Position numbers and translations under genes: made by a program
NCBI GenBank assembly: GCA_049999765.1
Contig: JBNGIQ010002765.1
Location: forward strand, 1 to 64,000
Reading direction: 5' to 3'
Length of the DNA stretch: 64,000 nucleotides
Source: Phaeoceros laevis
Lineage: Eukaryota > Anthocerotophyta > Anthocerotopsida > Notothyladales
The notes under the pieces: model-generated
Seen by the model: only the letters and a program-made list of their open reading frames with translations
The model's database searches: none
What the model was told of the DNA's origin: nothing
Part shown: one piece after another, positions 45,510 through 60,900 of the stretch
How the letters are laid out: every line of letters starts with the position of its first letter
Numbering within the stretch: the first letter of the stretch is position 1

Positions 45510-48500
45510 TTATACTTGCAAAAAAGCCCGACCCAAATTGGATGCAAGGGCTAGTCTCACCCTGTCAAAGGAGTGGCGGCTTCCTTCGTTCTTGTTAGCT
45601 ACTTCCACGTCTCCACGAACCTTGGCTAGCTCCAGTTCTTGGATGCAGTTCAGGAGAGTAAACGTCTCATCTGCGGTGATGAGCACTTTACCTGGCCATT
45701 CCAAAAGTTCCACCTGTTCACGTGCCAAGAAACTTCTTTAGCCCCTAGTTCCCGCAAAACACAGCATCATAGTCAATAGGACGAAGAAAGTAGGCAGGCT
45801 CACCGCATCCACCAAAAGTGACACCCAAAACCTCTGCGGAGTAACACCTCGCTTGAGAAGCTGCGAAATAGCTCAACGATTGGTATACAATGACAAATAT
45901 CACACAATAGAAGCGCCATGCACAGTGATAATTTGGACCAGTACCTGGAACAAGCAATCTGCACCTTGCCTTCCAATTGATGCCAGCTTCTGATTGTCAG
46001 TGTCTTTGGAGCGACACTCCCTCACTAACTGTACAGCTTTCTTGAAGTCCCTGTACCTGCATAGAGACGCAGAAACGTCATGCATCCAACAGGACATATA
46101 GAAATCGCATTGTTTAATAGGGTTTGCCTGCCGACCACAGCAAGTAGTACCTGTGCAGGAACTGCAGGCCTCCGACAGAATGAACTTCTGACCCCAGTAA
46201 ATCAATCAAGCCGTCTAGTTGCTGCATCAATCCAGTATATGTCAGTGTTGAAGCCAGTACATCCTATCAAGCAGACACACCGAGAATTTGCTGCTAACCT
46301 CAAGGCTTTCATTCTGGGCAGAGTGGTTGATCGCAACTGACTGCAGTAGCTGTTCTGCAATAGCTGAAAGTCGTAGGTCATCATGACCTTTCTGTAACCA
46401 TGTAATACCAGCCCCTTTTCTGCCATGCTTCCAATTGTGAGCTCCAACCACCTGGAGCAGAACACACGAATTGAATGCGCATATCATGTGCAACCAGAAG
46501 ACATATGATTGTTTCTGTATACGAGCATGCAAAGAACGTCAGACACAGGTGCCCACCCTAGTGATGGTGGTTGCAACTTCTTCAAGTTCATACAACCGGC
46601 AAATCTCCAAAGCCTGAAACACAAATAAGTCGTGTCAGAATAGTAAAACTGTTCATTCCCGTAGAGCAAATATCTCCATACTTTGTTGTGTTAACCTTCA
46701 GAGCCAGCCGATGATCTTTCTGCACAGGCTGCTTCAGGAGCAAGACTTTCAACATACCCAGTCCCTGCCTCGCACACGATGCAAGGTATGTTGGCGCAAT
46801 CTGAAACAAAAGAGGATTGAAGCATAACTATCAAAGAAGATAAAAAGAAGACTCCATGTTCAAAGAAGACTAGTAGGTCACAAAGCAAGCATGTATTCCA
46901 ACGCGCAGACTGCTGCTTCGCTTTTGGTCTGAAACTTGCCTGCCATGTCAGGGGATGAGTGGAAAGAACTTGTGCATAATTGAGGCGATAATTTTCTTCC
47001 AGACATATACCACCTAGGGCATGTCTCTCTTCACGCAGCACAGTTTGAGCATGCGAACTATGTGCTGTCAAAAGCTCTACAACGTGGGCACTCATCCTGA
47101 GATTGTAAAACTGTCATTAGATACTAAAGGTGCACTGTAGATACGATATTGATACTGCAGGAGAGGACTGCGGGACATCTCACTGCACGATGAAATTGCT
47201 CACCAACACCAAATTTCAAGGGTAGCAATGTGAGAGGCTCACCATGGGTTAAACAAGCGTGCACATTCTGCCAAGATAACCTGCCACCAAACTACATCGA
47301 GTGAGCAGGCTGCTGTGTGGTACACAAATGAGTTGACGTGTAATAGGAATGGGCATACACCTCTGTATCATCGCCAATAATTGCAAGGAGTAGCTCCTGG
47401 AGTGGCTCATTCTGTGCTTCAGGTTTATATTCTATGCACCGGGAGGCCAGGTTCAGCAGCCCCTCCAACACCTGCAAAATGTTCGACGGTCAGATCACAC
47501 ACACATAATGAGCTATCACGATTGTCAAAATCCTGGCACGTTTCCAGACTCAATAAATAGAGATTGCTTGGACATTCTTCGTACCAAAGATGCTGGCCTG
47601 ACATGTAGAACTTGTCCAACAACAAGCTCTATCCAATGAGATGTGGAAGCCGCAAGAACTTTCATGTTCCCCAGCAGTACTTGCAGCAATCTCTTCAGAC
47701 CGTCCAGAGTACCACGGTGGTGACAGTCTCGCCAGTACGGGCTTGTATCCAACAGTGCCACCTGACTTCTCCATCTCTCCCATGCCTGCACTGGACTTTA
47801 TAAGCGACAAAACCAAAAGGCCTGGAAAGAGACTGGCCCGATGTGGTTATAACCTTCATGCAAAGAGTACATGGGGACGAAACATGCCTTGGAAAACTCT
47901 GGCTTGAAGACATAAGCAACACCAGGAGCACCTTCCGGTAGGCTGGGACGAAGTCGAGGCATTTGCGAGATGAGCACAGCAACAGCTTCTACAAGCCCAT
48001 TCTCTGTCTGCTCTGCCACCAGAACAAAAACGATGAATGAGCAGGGAACTTACTCCCCCAGGCTAGTAAGCTGCTCCATTGTGATTGGAAAAGAGAACCG
48101 ATAAAGAAGCACTTCTAGCTGTGCTACAAGACGTTCAAAGTGTAAGCGGCATCACTGCATGTGTCTAAACTTCTCAAATACCTGACGGTCATCAATTTGA
48201 TCATGCTGATAAGACCCATGGAGGTGGAGAAGCTTCACCTAACCCAGGAAACAAGGATAGAATAACTGAGAACACAGACCTCCTGTTACCGTGTACAGTA
48301 AATTAACACCTGAGACTCTGAATGTGCAAATGCACAGTACGTTTCCTCTTTGGGCGGAAGATACTGACCACAATATCAAGCCAACCGACAGAGAGTGCAG
48401 ACGCCAGTCCATCCCAGTACTCCTCATCTTCCTCTGGGAACTGAAGATAACCAGCAACACCTAAAATGCTAAGCAACAAAGATCACGGAAAGTTGAGGTG

Positions 48501-51500
48501 TAACTAAGGCAGCGGACCAACAAAGGGAACAGTCAAGGAAGGCAGAGGGCAGGTAGATAACCTGAACTGTTGCAACCTCCTGAACGAGGTTAACAAGCTT
48601 CCTGTGCAATGTCACCTCCGTTCTAAAGAAGATTCTGTCATAGCTCTGCCATGATGCCATGTATTCAGAGACATATGATGTCTGAACCAGTAGGGAAGCC
48701 ATGATGCAAACCTGTGTGCTCAGCTGAAATGACGTCTTAATTTTTCCCAACTCACCCTCAACCAGTCAACGAGCCGCTCAGGAAGCCACGTCAGCGCACT
48801 CTTGTCCACACAAAAGATTTCGATGAAGTCCCACACACCTTTCACCACAACGGATTCAACTATATCCTGCTGTACATCCCAGAAAACTAGCGAAATAAGC
48901 TTGCTGAATGTAGACGATTACTTAGTACAAAGTCTCCTCCATCATTAAGCCACCATCTATTGAGAGCACGGCTTGGGAATGCAATGTTTTCCAGCTCATA
49001 GAGAACAGAGGTTCACACTGGCCAACAGAAGCCAGTATCTCAACCTTGCCTTTGCTTGTTTTTTCGGCTTGTCGGAAAGGGGGACATCGTTGCGGCCCAG
49101 TATAGCACTGATACTGCGACTGTATTCCAGAACATTCTCCCACCTGCGCAGACAAGAATCAGCGGTACAAGCACATTCCTTTAAGGTGCACCGACATGAT
49201 CAGGTAGGACTGGATGCAAAGGAAGGCAAGGACACAGCAGCTAAGCCTTGGACTCCAGAAACGCGTCTGGTCCTGTATGAAGACCTACCAGGCTACAGGC
49301 ATTCCGTGGTACGGACCGTCCGACTGCGCCTGCATGTGCCGCTGACTCTGCAACAGAGCAAACGGGGGCAAGGAACCATGCGAGATGCGACGATTCTCCG
49401 CTCGACGCTCTTGCTCCAGCCCAGCCTGGCTTAAATCCAGCCCGAGAACCGCTGCTCCCGTTTCTCCCACCTCGGGTAGATAGGACACCCGCAGTTGATT
49501 GCCATGGCCCCAAGAGACAGAGGGCCGCACCGGTCCCTGTAGCCCATGCTGCAATCTGTGCACTGCCACATCCTGCTGCTCACTCTTTTCTGCCTCCCCT
49601 TCGTACACTATCATCTGCCCCGAGCCATTGCTCGCCTCCTTCCCCGCAATGCTCGGCATCGCTGAGAAGGAAATTCGAACCTGGTCTCGCGGGAAGTGCA
49701 GCTAGGGCTGCAGGCCAGAGTTTACGAGAATGGGGGGAAGCTGGTATCTGGTAGCGTCGCCAGTGACGGAGGGGTGATGATCGTTTCAGAGGGTCGCCGG
49801 ATTATTAATTCACCGTTCCCGCTGACGGCAGAGCCAGCCATAGCCGAGAGCTATGGCGACGTGGAGGATCCAGGTTGTATTGGCAGCAGCCTTGGCAGTA
49901 CTGTGCTGTCTACTGCAGCAGTGCGCGGGAGGGGCTGTAGTGGACGTTTTTAGGCTCGTGCAGTACGATCTCCACGGGGAGGCTCTGGGATCCCGCAAGA
50001 CGTACGTGAATCATTATGCCAGCGCGGGGCTTGAGGTGTTTGGGGGGGATGCATCCAGAGTGGTTTTGATTCTGCCGGTGCGGGACCTAGATCTGCCTGG
50101 TTTACAGGAATACGTCCAGAAGCAGCGAGATCTGGGAGGTTTGCTGCTTCTGCTGCCGGAGAAGGTGGGAGAAGCGGAGCTGGATGCGGCGCTGGAGCTG
50201 GAGCGGTGGTTAGTAGGCAACCAGTTCAGATTCCCTATCTATTTTGCCAGGGAGGAACAGCAGGTGGACGCCATATTGAAGACAGTGAAGGCTGGGGAAG
50301 CTGCGGGAAGACCTGCCACAGCCACGCTCGGGGGTTACAAGCTAGTTGTTTCGGTGCCGGAGGCGAAGAAGCTGCCCGCGGCTTCGTTGGGGAACATCCA
50401 GGGCTGGTTGCCGGGACAAAGGATTGAAGGTGAGGACTCTGTTCTCCCAACCATAGCAGTGGTGGCACATTACGACACATTTGGAGCAGCCCCTGGACTT
50501 GCAGCTGGAGCGGACGAGAATGGAAGTGGTGTGGCTGTCTTGCTGGAGGTGGCTAGGCTGTATTCTAAGCTCTATTCTAGCGTGAATACGAGGGGGAGGT
50601 ATAATCTCCTCTTTGCTCTAACCTCGGGAGGCCCGTATAATTTCGCTGGCACAGCCAAATGGCTGGCTGGTCTGGACCAGCGGGTCAAGGAAAGCATAGA
50701 TTTTGCGCTGTGTCTGGACGGGTTAGGAACCCCTAGCAAGCAGCTTTTCTGGCATGTGTCCAAGCCTCTCAACAATCTGGAAATGCAGCAAATATACGGC
50801 CATGTCGCCAGCGTGGGAGCGGACGTAGGGGTGCATCTGGAGGTGAGTCACAAGAAAATCAACATTTCGAGCTCCCGGGTGGCGTGGGAGCACGAGCAAT
50901 TCTCCAGGCACCGAATCATGGCGGCTACATTGTCCAAGCAGAAGACGGGTTCAGAGCTGTTGCAGCGTTCCAAAGGAATTTTTGACACGAGGGTCAAGGT
51001 TGATGATGCCTCCGTTTTACTCAGCGTCAAGATTGTGGCTGAGAGCTTGGCAAGGCACATTTATGGTCTGCCAGGCGTGGAAGTCTTTGCAGATGGCAGC
51101 AGCTTGGCTGTCTATCCTGCCTATGTGCGAGCTTGGCTGGACTTTTTGGCAGAGACTCCTCGGGTTGCGCCCTATCTTCCTAAGAACAGCTCCATTGTCA
51201 GTGGGTTGTACACTGAGCTGTCTGAGCGCACCAATGATGTCACAGTCCGGTGGGAGACCTTGGATGACTCATTCGTTTTCTACGACTCTGTCAAAGCTGA
51301 GCTCAGCATTCAGGAAGTGGCAGGAGTGACATTCGACATACTAGTGATGTTGGCTGTTGCGGCGTACCTTGGAACCTTATTTCTTCTTCTGTTGGGGACG
51401 ACCAAGGGCTTGGACGATATCTTCGATGTACTCCGCAAGCCATCTTCCAAGAAGCTGAAATCCATTTAGACACCTGCATTTGGGGTCAATCTTGTTCACT

Positions 51501-54500
51501 GAAGGGGCGTTACCATGACTTGGTGACGAGTCACCGACAGCAAGTTTTGTAGTTGCATGGTCCTCATACCCTGCGCCCCCCCCAGGCACAGAGGACTGCT
51601 GCTGGAAACTGATTGTGCTGGAAAATCCAGGATGCTGACGACGAAGACGTAGGGCTGCGCAGGTACATGTCAGCCAGTTTCCAGAGTACAAGTGCAACAT
51701 TGGGCAGGAAAGTTGTGGCAGTTTCATATGTAGGAATATGGCTTCAGGAGGGAACCATGAGGTTACAATTGAGGCAGGGAAAGTTGGTGTAGTTGAGTGC
51801 CGTTGATCATGAGGGTGTGTTAAATGCGCAGTCAGGAAATGCAGATAAAGTTGAAAGAAATTTCTCATCTGTAAAGTAGCACTGTCATTACAGTGGCCCA
51901 TTTCTGGTTCGGTCACAGAATTTGAGATTGCTCTTACTCTCCTCTACTGTACAGATGTAGTTCTCCAAGCAAGCGAAGTGAAAACCGACGTAGATCAACT
52001 TCCACCTTAAAATGGGGTGACTTTGAGTCCTCTTTGTGTAGCTTCTCTAGCATTAATCCGCTCTAACCAAGCCGCTAAGTTGGGGACGCTGTCCATGCCA
52101 ACCAAAGCACCCAGTTCTGCGTTTCTGTGGATGGAATTTACCCAAGTGAAGGAGGCAATGTCGGCTATAGTGTACTCATCCCCAACAAGGTACTTCCGAC
52201 CTTCGAGCCGGTTCTCCAAAACCTCCAGCAGGCGCTTGGATTCAACTCTGTAGCGCTCCGCAGGGTAGGGATGGTCGCACTTATCCTTGGCGGATTTTGC
52301 AAAATGGTAAAACTGCCCAAACATGGGGCCGACACCAGCCATCTGGAAGAAGAGCCACTGAATAGTCTCCCACTTCAACCTGGGGTCCGCTGGCAGCAGC
52401 TTCCCGGTCTTCTCCGCCAGGTACAGCAGGATTGCCCCACTCTCGAACACATTGATCGGTTTACCGTCTGTCAGAGCACACTTCTGGCGTCAGCTACACC
52501 TGCGCCTCATCCCTTCGAGTTTTGGAAGGGAGGAAATGCACCAACCTGGGCCATTGGGGTCGGTGATTGCCGGAATCTTGGCGTTGGGATTCACAGCAAG
52601 AAACTCGGGCTTGAATTGGTCACCCTTGCCGATATCGATCCTGTGGGCGTCGTATTCCAACCCAAGCTCTTCCAGGGCAATGCCCAACTGCGCCAGGCAA
52701 CCACAACCACGTAAGAGACATGTTCTGTTCAAACGCTTGAAGCAACACAGTGCAATGCAGTCCAATTCTGACGGGCATTCAGTCCCTCTCTGCTCACCTT
52801 CTGTCCGTTTGGGGTGGCAATGCTGAAGAGCTGGATTTTGCCTGCCATTGCTGCCTGACCTGTCACTGTCAACGATCTGAATTGGGGACTGAAACGCAAC
52901 CGCTGAGACAAGCGAGGAGCAATGATACAAGTTCTCCCTGCCGGCGCCAATTTATACAAAGTGCACCGAAGCATCGTAGCTTGTTTGCTGTTGTGGGCTC
53001 CTTCGTCGGAAGCAAGCACTTTCAGCAAAGTTCGTACCCGGGCTGCTTCTCACGGACCTTCCTGCTTCCTCGTATGCCGGTCCATATAGTCTACCCCAGG
53101 TTGCATATGTTACTCAGCTTGCCAACGTGGCTGTCATGGTAAGACTCGGTCCTCGCTGGTGATAACCGGGATCAGTTTCATTCAAGCCCTCTAGACTAGC
53201 TAGCATGGAGTCCAGAGCCGAGGACGAGGTCTCTGACACTTAATAGTGGTCAAAGGCAGCCGGCTCGAGTCATAGTAGATGCGATAATTTGGGAAAGCAA
53301 ACGAAGCGGGTTATATTGTAACTTTGGATTTGGACTCGACTACGGGTCTACGATAAGTGTAAAAGTTACGTGGCAGATTTTCGGCATCGCAGGTTTTACC
53401 GACAGGTCCAAAGAATTCGGCGGGCTGTGGCTGTTTCGGAAGCAGCTTCCATTGGTGCCTGTAATTTGCTGGATGTCTACTCTTGTTGGGCAGTTTGAAG
53501 CAATTCCTGGTCCTGCGGTGTCTAGTAATTTGCGGCCCGCAATTATACGATGGGCGTCGTCCTTGAAGCTCCATGATGGCCTGGTCAGTTTCAACCTCGG
53601 CTTGTGTGTTTATTGGAATGCTGTCTGGCAGGTCCCCGGTTGCAGTACTACTAGTTGGAAGATGAATAGGGCAATCAAGTGCCAGAGTCTGTTCGGCCGA
53701 TTCAGTGCTTTGTCTGAGAACTCCAATCCCGCTGCCCTCGGGCGCATATTTGAACTTGGCAGCCTAGTTTGCAAGAGAAGGTGTTGCACCTGCTTGTCAC
53801 AGCTTGTGCAATGCATCCGCCTAGGCGACTAGGCGAATGAAGAGTTCCTCCTTTGAGTTCATTTGGTGCCCTCCTCTGTTAAATATTTGACAGCTATCTG
53901 CTTGAAGGACTGGTGTTCTGTGTAAAGCAGCTCTATTTTGAGTCTCCTTCTGTTTGCAGGGACGGTTTTTATGAAGGCTCGGGATGAATAACGAAAGGCA
54001 ACGGAATCCTTGGATGGAGCATTAGCAGTTGGAGAATCTTGTTCCTAATGGAGGTGCTTTCAAAGTCATACCTTTGCTCAATGGCGAATGCGCAATGCTC
54101 TCAACAACCTGCGCTGTTCTCGAATGCCACTGCGGAGTGCCTTAGAGGTCATGGCTGCAGGATTGCGCCTGTTGCCTCCAAGTTTATAGCCAAGGTGCGC
54201 ATTGGCTGACCTACTCTATCTCCTTGATGTTGCGCAAGTGCGCATTTGCCAGTTGAGAGTGTGCTCGATATATAGCTGCTAGAAGGATGAGCGTCAGTTA
54301 GTTACTCGGGGTTTCAGCTCTCACCTTCTGCACCCTGATTTAAAGCTGCTTTGCTGAGCTTTGTCGGATGGGACTGGCAACCTTTGCGTTTTGCAGCTCC
54401 GGTCAAGATTCAAAGGTCAGAGGTTGGGTGGAAGTCCAGTGCAGGTGTTGGGAGCCCGGGGCCTAAAAGGCACAGGGTCTCTGTGCAAACAGCACATCAT

Positions 54501-57500
54501 CAGAGCACATTCCCATGGCCACGTGGAACCACCGACGCTGACTCCTGTTCGACCCTTCGAAGGTAGTGGTGTTGACGAGCATTTCCTTGATGATGTAAGC
54601 AGCTATGTATTCAGGAGGTTGCAAGGGGTGCTGGGACCTATATTCCCAAAGGATTTCGATATACTGGACTGGTTACCTATGGAGATCCATTCCAAGCTGC
54701 ACAGGAGTGAAGTCATTGTAAGTTAGTGGCTTTGCATCGTGCATTGTGCTGCTGTTTACCAACGTTTTCTGGCCATACATGCTTCTCATTGACTTGTCAG
54801 TTCTCTCTCTCTCAAGTTCAGTAACCAATGTCACATGCTGCAGGCCACTCTGTTGGTGCGGGAAGCTCTTATTTTTTGCTTGGACTACTTCTTGTACACC
54901 ATGGTTGATACTATCTGCCGCTGGACGTGCCGGTAATGGTCACAACTTCTCAGCACCTCAGTGTTACCCCGGGCTGTAGACAACGGCATTAGCCTCACTG
55001 TGTACTCTGCTCTGTTTTTTCATATTCCGTGTTCACTTACTTTGCAGTCGCTGATGCAGAATGTACAAGTCCAGGGTGAAACCTGGACAGGAATGGAAAG
55101 AGGAGGACTACGACGAGTCTGTGTTTCGAGCTCTCCAGAGTCCCCTGAAATTTACAATTGTGCTTTGGTCTGTCAGCCGAGCGTAAGCAACCTAGCCGCT
55201 CTCAAAGTCTGTAGCACGACGATGAACGCCATTAAATCTAACTTTACTTGGGCGCCTGGCAGATTCTATCATGTGGCACCTCTGTTCAGGTTTAAGCCAC
55301 ATCTGCACTCGATTGGAAACACCCGAGCTGTTGGACTTATTCTAGCAGTGACTTGGTTCCTTTCCAACTGGAAGAACATTGCCGTGCGGAAGTTCGCAAA
55401 CCGGCATAAGAGTGATGCAGTAAGTGTGCTTGCTTTCTTGTGTCCACCTACTTGTCCAAAGGTATCCTCTTGGTATGTGACCTTACGGACCATCAGCTGT
55501 CATGTCGCACTTCTTTTAATCTCTCTGTGGTGCCTGGGCAGGCTCGTATTGTTGCGGCTGACAAGGTCCTCTCTTTGCTCTTATACTACTTGGCGGCGTC
55601 CGCTGCAGGAGAGATTACGGGCTTCGGTCTTCGATCTCTTCTTACAGTTGGAGGCATTTCAAGTAAGAAAGGCAACTTTCAAAGTAGTAGAGTTTGATGC
55701 TGGGCCATCCCTCACTCTTGACCCGTTTACCCTCTCAGGTATAGCTGTTGGTCTGGCTGCTAAGGAGATAGTAAGCAACTTTTTTGGCGGCTCTGTACTG
55801 TTTATCACACGACCTTTTGTAATCGGTGAAAAAATCAAGGTAAGAATGAATGTACTGTTGAGGCACTAGTCCATGAAGTATTTGTCCACAGTCATTGTAT
55901 CACCCTGTTGTGTGGATCGTCGAGCCTTATGTTGCAGTATTGTCCTATGGTGCTGGCTGCAGGCCGGACAGTTCTCCGGACATGTGCAAGACATTGGATT
56001 CCTCCAAACCAAGATACTTGGGTTTGACAAAGTCCCCATTCTTGTTCCAAACCAAGCGTTTATAAACCAGGTGCCTGTCCTTACCTTCTGTCCTTCATGG
56101 CCTTTTAGGAGAAAGCTTCATACAAGCCCAATCTCGGATTGACCTAATAATGTGATTATGCTTGCTAGGTTATCACGAACTACTCCAGAGCGAAGGGCAA
56201 ATTGCTGGATGCTGTCTTCACAGTGCGAAATCAGGACATCTTCTTGGTTGAAAGAATAACTAAACGGGTACTGCAGTACTTGCAGACACACCCCTATGTT
56301 GATAAAGGAATGGGGCCGCCCTTGTGCTATCTAAAGTCGCTCGGTCCAATGGGGACCGAGGTTGCTCTAAGTTGTGTTATCCCCACAAAGGTGAGCCTTA
56401 ATGCATCTTTGGTGCTGACAAGACTTGTTACGTTGAATCCCACTACATCTGACGGATAAGATCTGATTGCTTACAGGCCGGTATCGACTTCTTCGAGGCG
56501 CAGCAGAGCATACTCATGCGGGCAGCCGAAATTATTGTAGAGGAAGGAGCTTCTCTTGGCTCAAACGCACCTTTCTCGCCAGCAGTGCCGGGCACTACCT
56601 AATTTAGACTCTGTCCAGACTTGAAGTTGTCATTAATTTGTAGAACGACGTGCCACACGAAGTATAAAAATACTTGTTTCACCACCTTTGTCTGCACTGT
56701 AACTGCCCAAAAAATTCCACTATCACAACGCCGTTAATGGGCAGTTCGTGACAGCAATTCGCACTTGAGCCACGCAGACTGGGTTTATAAGATATCATTT
56801 GTCCAGGATAATCCTGCAGAACTAATTGGTACAAAAAACTTTCCGGTGGGTAGCTTCTCTGCACCTCATCCTACCTCTACCTAAGCCTCGGTCTGCTCCC
56901 GAAGCCTCCTGATAGTACTGCGGACAGTCACAGCACTTGCGGTGCTGCAAGCACACAACATTGACATTCAGTTAAACAGGAGAAGAGTACAACAGCAGTT
57001 GAATTCATGGAAGGTTGGAGGTAGATAGATAGACAGGTAACAAAGGCTTCCTAAAGAGAACAAAATAGTTGGGTAAGTCAGAAAAAACGCTTACTTCAAG
57101 GTGTATGCACCCCCTGCCTTCACCTTCCCACAGTCCTTGCAGTTCCAAATACCAACTGCTTTCCTTTTCACTGCGAACTGAACAAGGCAAAAGTTTAGAA
57201 CCAGTAATACCCGAGAAAGCATTCAGCTAACCCAAAACCTAAATCAGAAAGACTTCATCAAACGCAACACACGCAACTATTCATCGTTCTGAAACAAGAC
57301 CCAAGACTACTCAACGCGTTCAGCTTACAAAGACCCAAGCGAACAGCCAAAAAACTCGTAGACAGAGCAACCACTGGGCACTTGAACTTGCAAGGCCCTT
57401 TCGGTCACAACACAGCTAGAAGAGACAGCAGACAGTAAAGACTTGGTGCTTCAGACTTAAAAAGCTCTTTGATCCTCATGGAAAATAGGTGTTGGATCTT

Positions 57501-57656
57501 AGTTTCGCATCATAAGCACGCACACTCTAACTTCAAAACAAGGCCTACAAGAAATGGCATAAGATTTGCTTCAGACTTAAAAAGCTCTTTGGATCCTCAC
57601 GGAAAATAGGTGTTGGATCTTAGTTTCGCATCATAAGCAAGGACACCCTGAGCTCA

Positions 57657-57938
<282 letters not shown>

Positions 57939-60900
57939 CTATAACCAAGCAGCAACACAACCTGTCAGCGTATCACCACAGTCGAAGAAAGGAGACCAAC
58001 ACGAAAAACGTACAAATCTTGAACACAGCTCCAGTAGAAGCCTAAAGCTCATAGCTAGTTCCACGCACCATGACGATACTCCTGAGCTGCGGCCGCGGGT
58101 CGAGAGAAGGGAGGTTCGCAGGGGAGAAAGAAACAGACTGATCCGGCCATACCCTAAGTATGGCTTGCCGGCAGAAACCCTAAACCCTGCCTTGCGATTC
58201 TGAAAAGGCACATACGTTTCTTATTGCTAGTTTGCTTTTTGACGTAAATTCGTCAGCCTTTACTGCCTTCGCCCTCATTCGATTTGGCTGGAGGTTTGGG
58301 CTGCCAGCAGAACGGGGCATCATCCTTGACCAGATGGTCCGTCGCCATCGCCTGGGACAGGATGCGGAAGCGTGATCTGGGCGTCTTGTTGCTCTGCGTA
58401 TTTGCACTGTTTTTCGCGGTGCAGAATGAAGGGAGCTTTTCTTTTAGGGAAGCCTGGTTCTATCCTCGGTACGACGACACCCCTGTGAGGCACGAGGCAG
58501 AGCGTTTGCCGCCGCCGATTGTGACGGATCTGAACGGGGATGGCAGGAGCGAGGTAATTGTGGCAACTGGGGATGCCCAGCTCAAGATCCTGGACCCGCA
58601 TCACTCTCGGGTAAATGAGGGTTTTAGCAATGCCCGGCTGCTGAAGGAGGTGTCCCTGCTGCCGGAAAATGTTCGGGTCTCTGCTGGGAGGAGGCCTGTG
58701 GCTATGGCTACAGGTTCCATTGAGAGGTGGGGAAGGGCCGGGGGACGGAAGAAGCAGGTGCTCGTGGTTGTGACGTCCGCGTGGGCCATCATCTGCTTCG
58801 ACCACAATTTGAAGAAGATGTGGGAGAATGATCTGCAGGAGCACTTCCCGCACGGAGCGCACCATAAGGAGGTTGCAATTTCTGTTAGCAATTTCACGCT
58901 GAAGTACTCGGATCAGGGTCTGATTGTGGTAGGTGGTAGCATGGAGGTACAGCCCCAGATGTATGGGGATCTTTTTGAGGAAGAGCTGTTGGCGGAGCGG
59001 GATTCGGAGAAGCATCGGGTTGCAGCTAGTGCGGATGAGACTGTGGAAGACCTGACGAATGGGTCGGCCGTCTTGAAATCCCGACATTTCTCTTACTATG
59101 CTTACGCGGGGCTTACAGGGGAACTCCGGTGGAGCCACAGAAGCGAAGATTTTCACAGGGATCCGACAGAAATGCGAGATATGATTCCTCAGCACAATTA
59201 CAAGCTGGATGCAGCTTCGCTCACTTCTCGGCATTACGGGGAAAAGGAGTGCAAGGTTTTCCGTGAGTCCGTTCTCGGGGTGATGCCGCATCGGTGGGAC
59301 AGGAGGGAGGACACACGTTTCGAGCTTGCCCACTTCCGCAAGCACCGACGTCGACATCATAAAGATCAGCCAGGCAGAAAGGATTCTTATCTGGCGCAGA
59401 AAACTCCCGACAAGCATGTGCCAGGTCAAGACACTACGAACAAGTTCGCAAATGCTCTTGGCAAGACTGCCAAGTTGGCAACTAGCGGAAAAGCGCAGAG
59501 GAGAAGTGCGTTTGTGTCTCATATGGTCCATAATCATTCATCCAATGTGATTGTGGCACATCTGAAAGAGGGTATTGAAGCTGTTCACTTGGCCACTGGA
59601 CGCACTGTGTGCAAGCTTTATTTAACAGAAGGAGGCTTGCACGCAGACATCAATGGCGATGGGGTTTTAGATCATGTGCAAGCTGTGGGCGGCAGTGGGG
59701 CAGAGCGGGTAGTACCCACAGGAATGATGGAAGTTTTGAAGCCATGCTGGGGTGTTGCAACATCAGGGGTTCCTGTTCGAGAACAACTGTTTGATGGTCC
59801 TATCTGCAGGCATTCTGCCTTCTCTAACTTGTTCCAGCAGGGAGGGCAGTTTGGAAACACACTTGGTGGTCGAGGGTTCGGTAGGTCCGTGGATACTGGT
59901 CCTATAGAAGTGGCTACACCAGTCTTACTTCCTCGGAAGGATGGGCACCGGCATCGGAAGGGCAGCCATGGTGATGTAATCTTCCTGAACAGCCGAGGTG
60001 AAGTGACATCCTTTGGCGTTGCTGTGGAAGGTAAACGCAATCATAGTCAGTCACAGGTGCCACAGTGGCAAGTTGCAACTGAGGCATCATGGACAAACCC
60101 ACCTGCGCCAGCAGGCACTGTTGTGGTCAAGACAGTGCCTACCCTGGAAGCCCTGCCGCTCAGGAGTGATGGGCCGCCAGAGGTGATCTTGGTTGCCGGG
60201 GAGGCAGCAGCTGTTGTGTTGTCGCCGAGTGGCAGCAGGATTGCTCTCATCAACCTGCCCGAACCTCCCACGACTTCTCTTACCTACGCTGATTTTTCAG
60301 GTGATGGCTTGAATGACCTGATCCTCTATGGTTCAGATGGCATCTATGGTTTCGTTCAAACTCGTCAACCAGGAGCTGTCCTCTTCACCTCTCTTCTAGG
60401 ATTCTTGATTATTGTAATTGCTGTTATTTTCATCACTCAGCACTTCACTGGTTCTGGTTCTAAAGGTAAGCCCAGAGCTGTAGATAGAAACAGAATATAG
60501 GGGTAAAACTTTGTCTGGCTATCCTTAAGCATATTGCGCTTCCCGTCCATGTGTTCACTATTCCTTAATTTTGAGGGATAAAACAGAAGTAGCACACAGC
60601 CGCTGCAAAATCTGGAGGTTGCTGTTCAGACTGTGGAAGTTTGGACATTCATGTACTCTGCTGATGGCAGAACTCCAAAGCCACCAGCCTAGATAGATAG
60701 ATCAATTTCGAGTGTCCGAAATTGATCGAGGGTTCGAATCGTCCGTTATTTGAGCTTTCCTCACGACCAAACCAGGTGTACAGGCTCTGGTCCCATGTGC
60801 CCCCACCCGCTATGTCGAGCCAATTTCAAGCCTTCCCTGGAACTCCGGGAAGGCGCGCGGCAAACTCGAAACCGGGGTCTCCCGGCCTGCAAAAAGATAT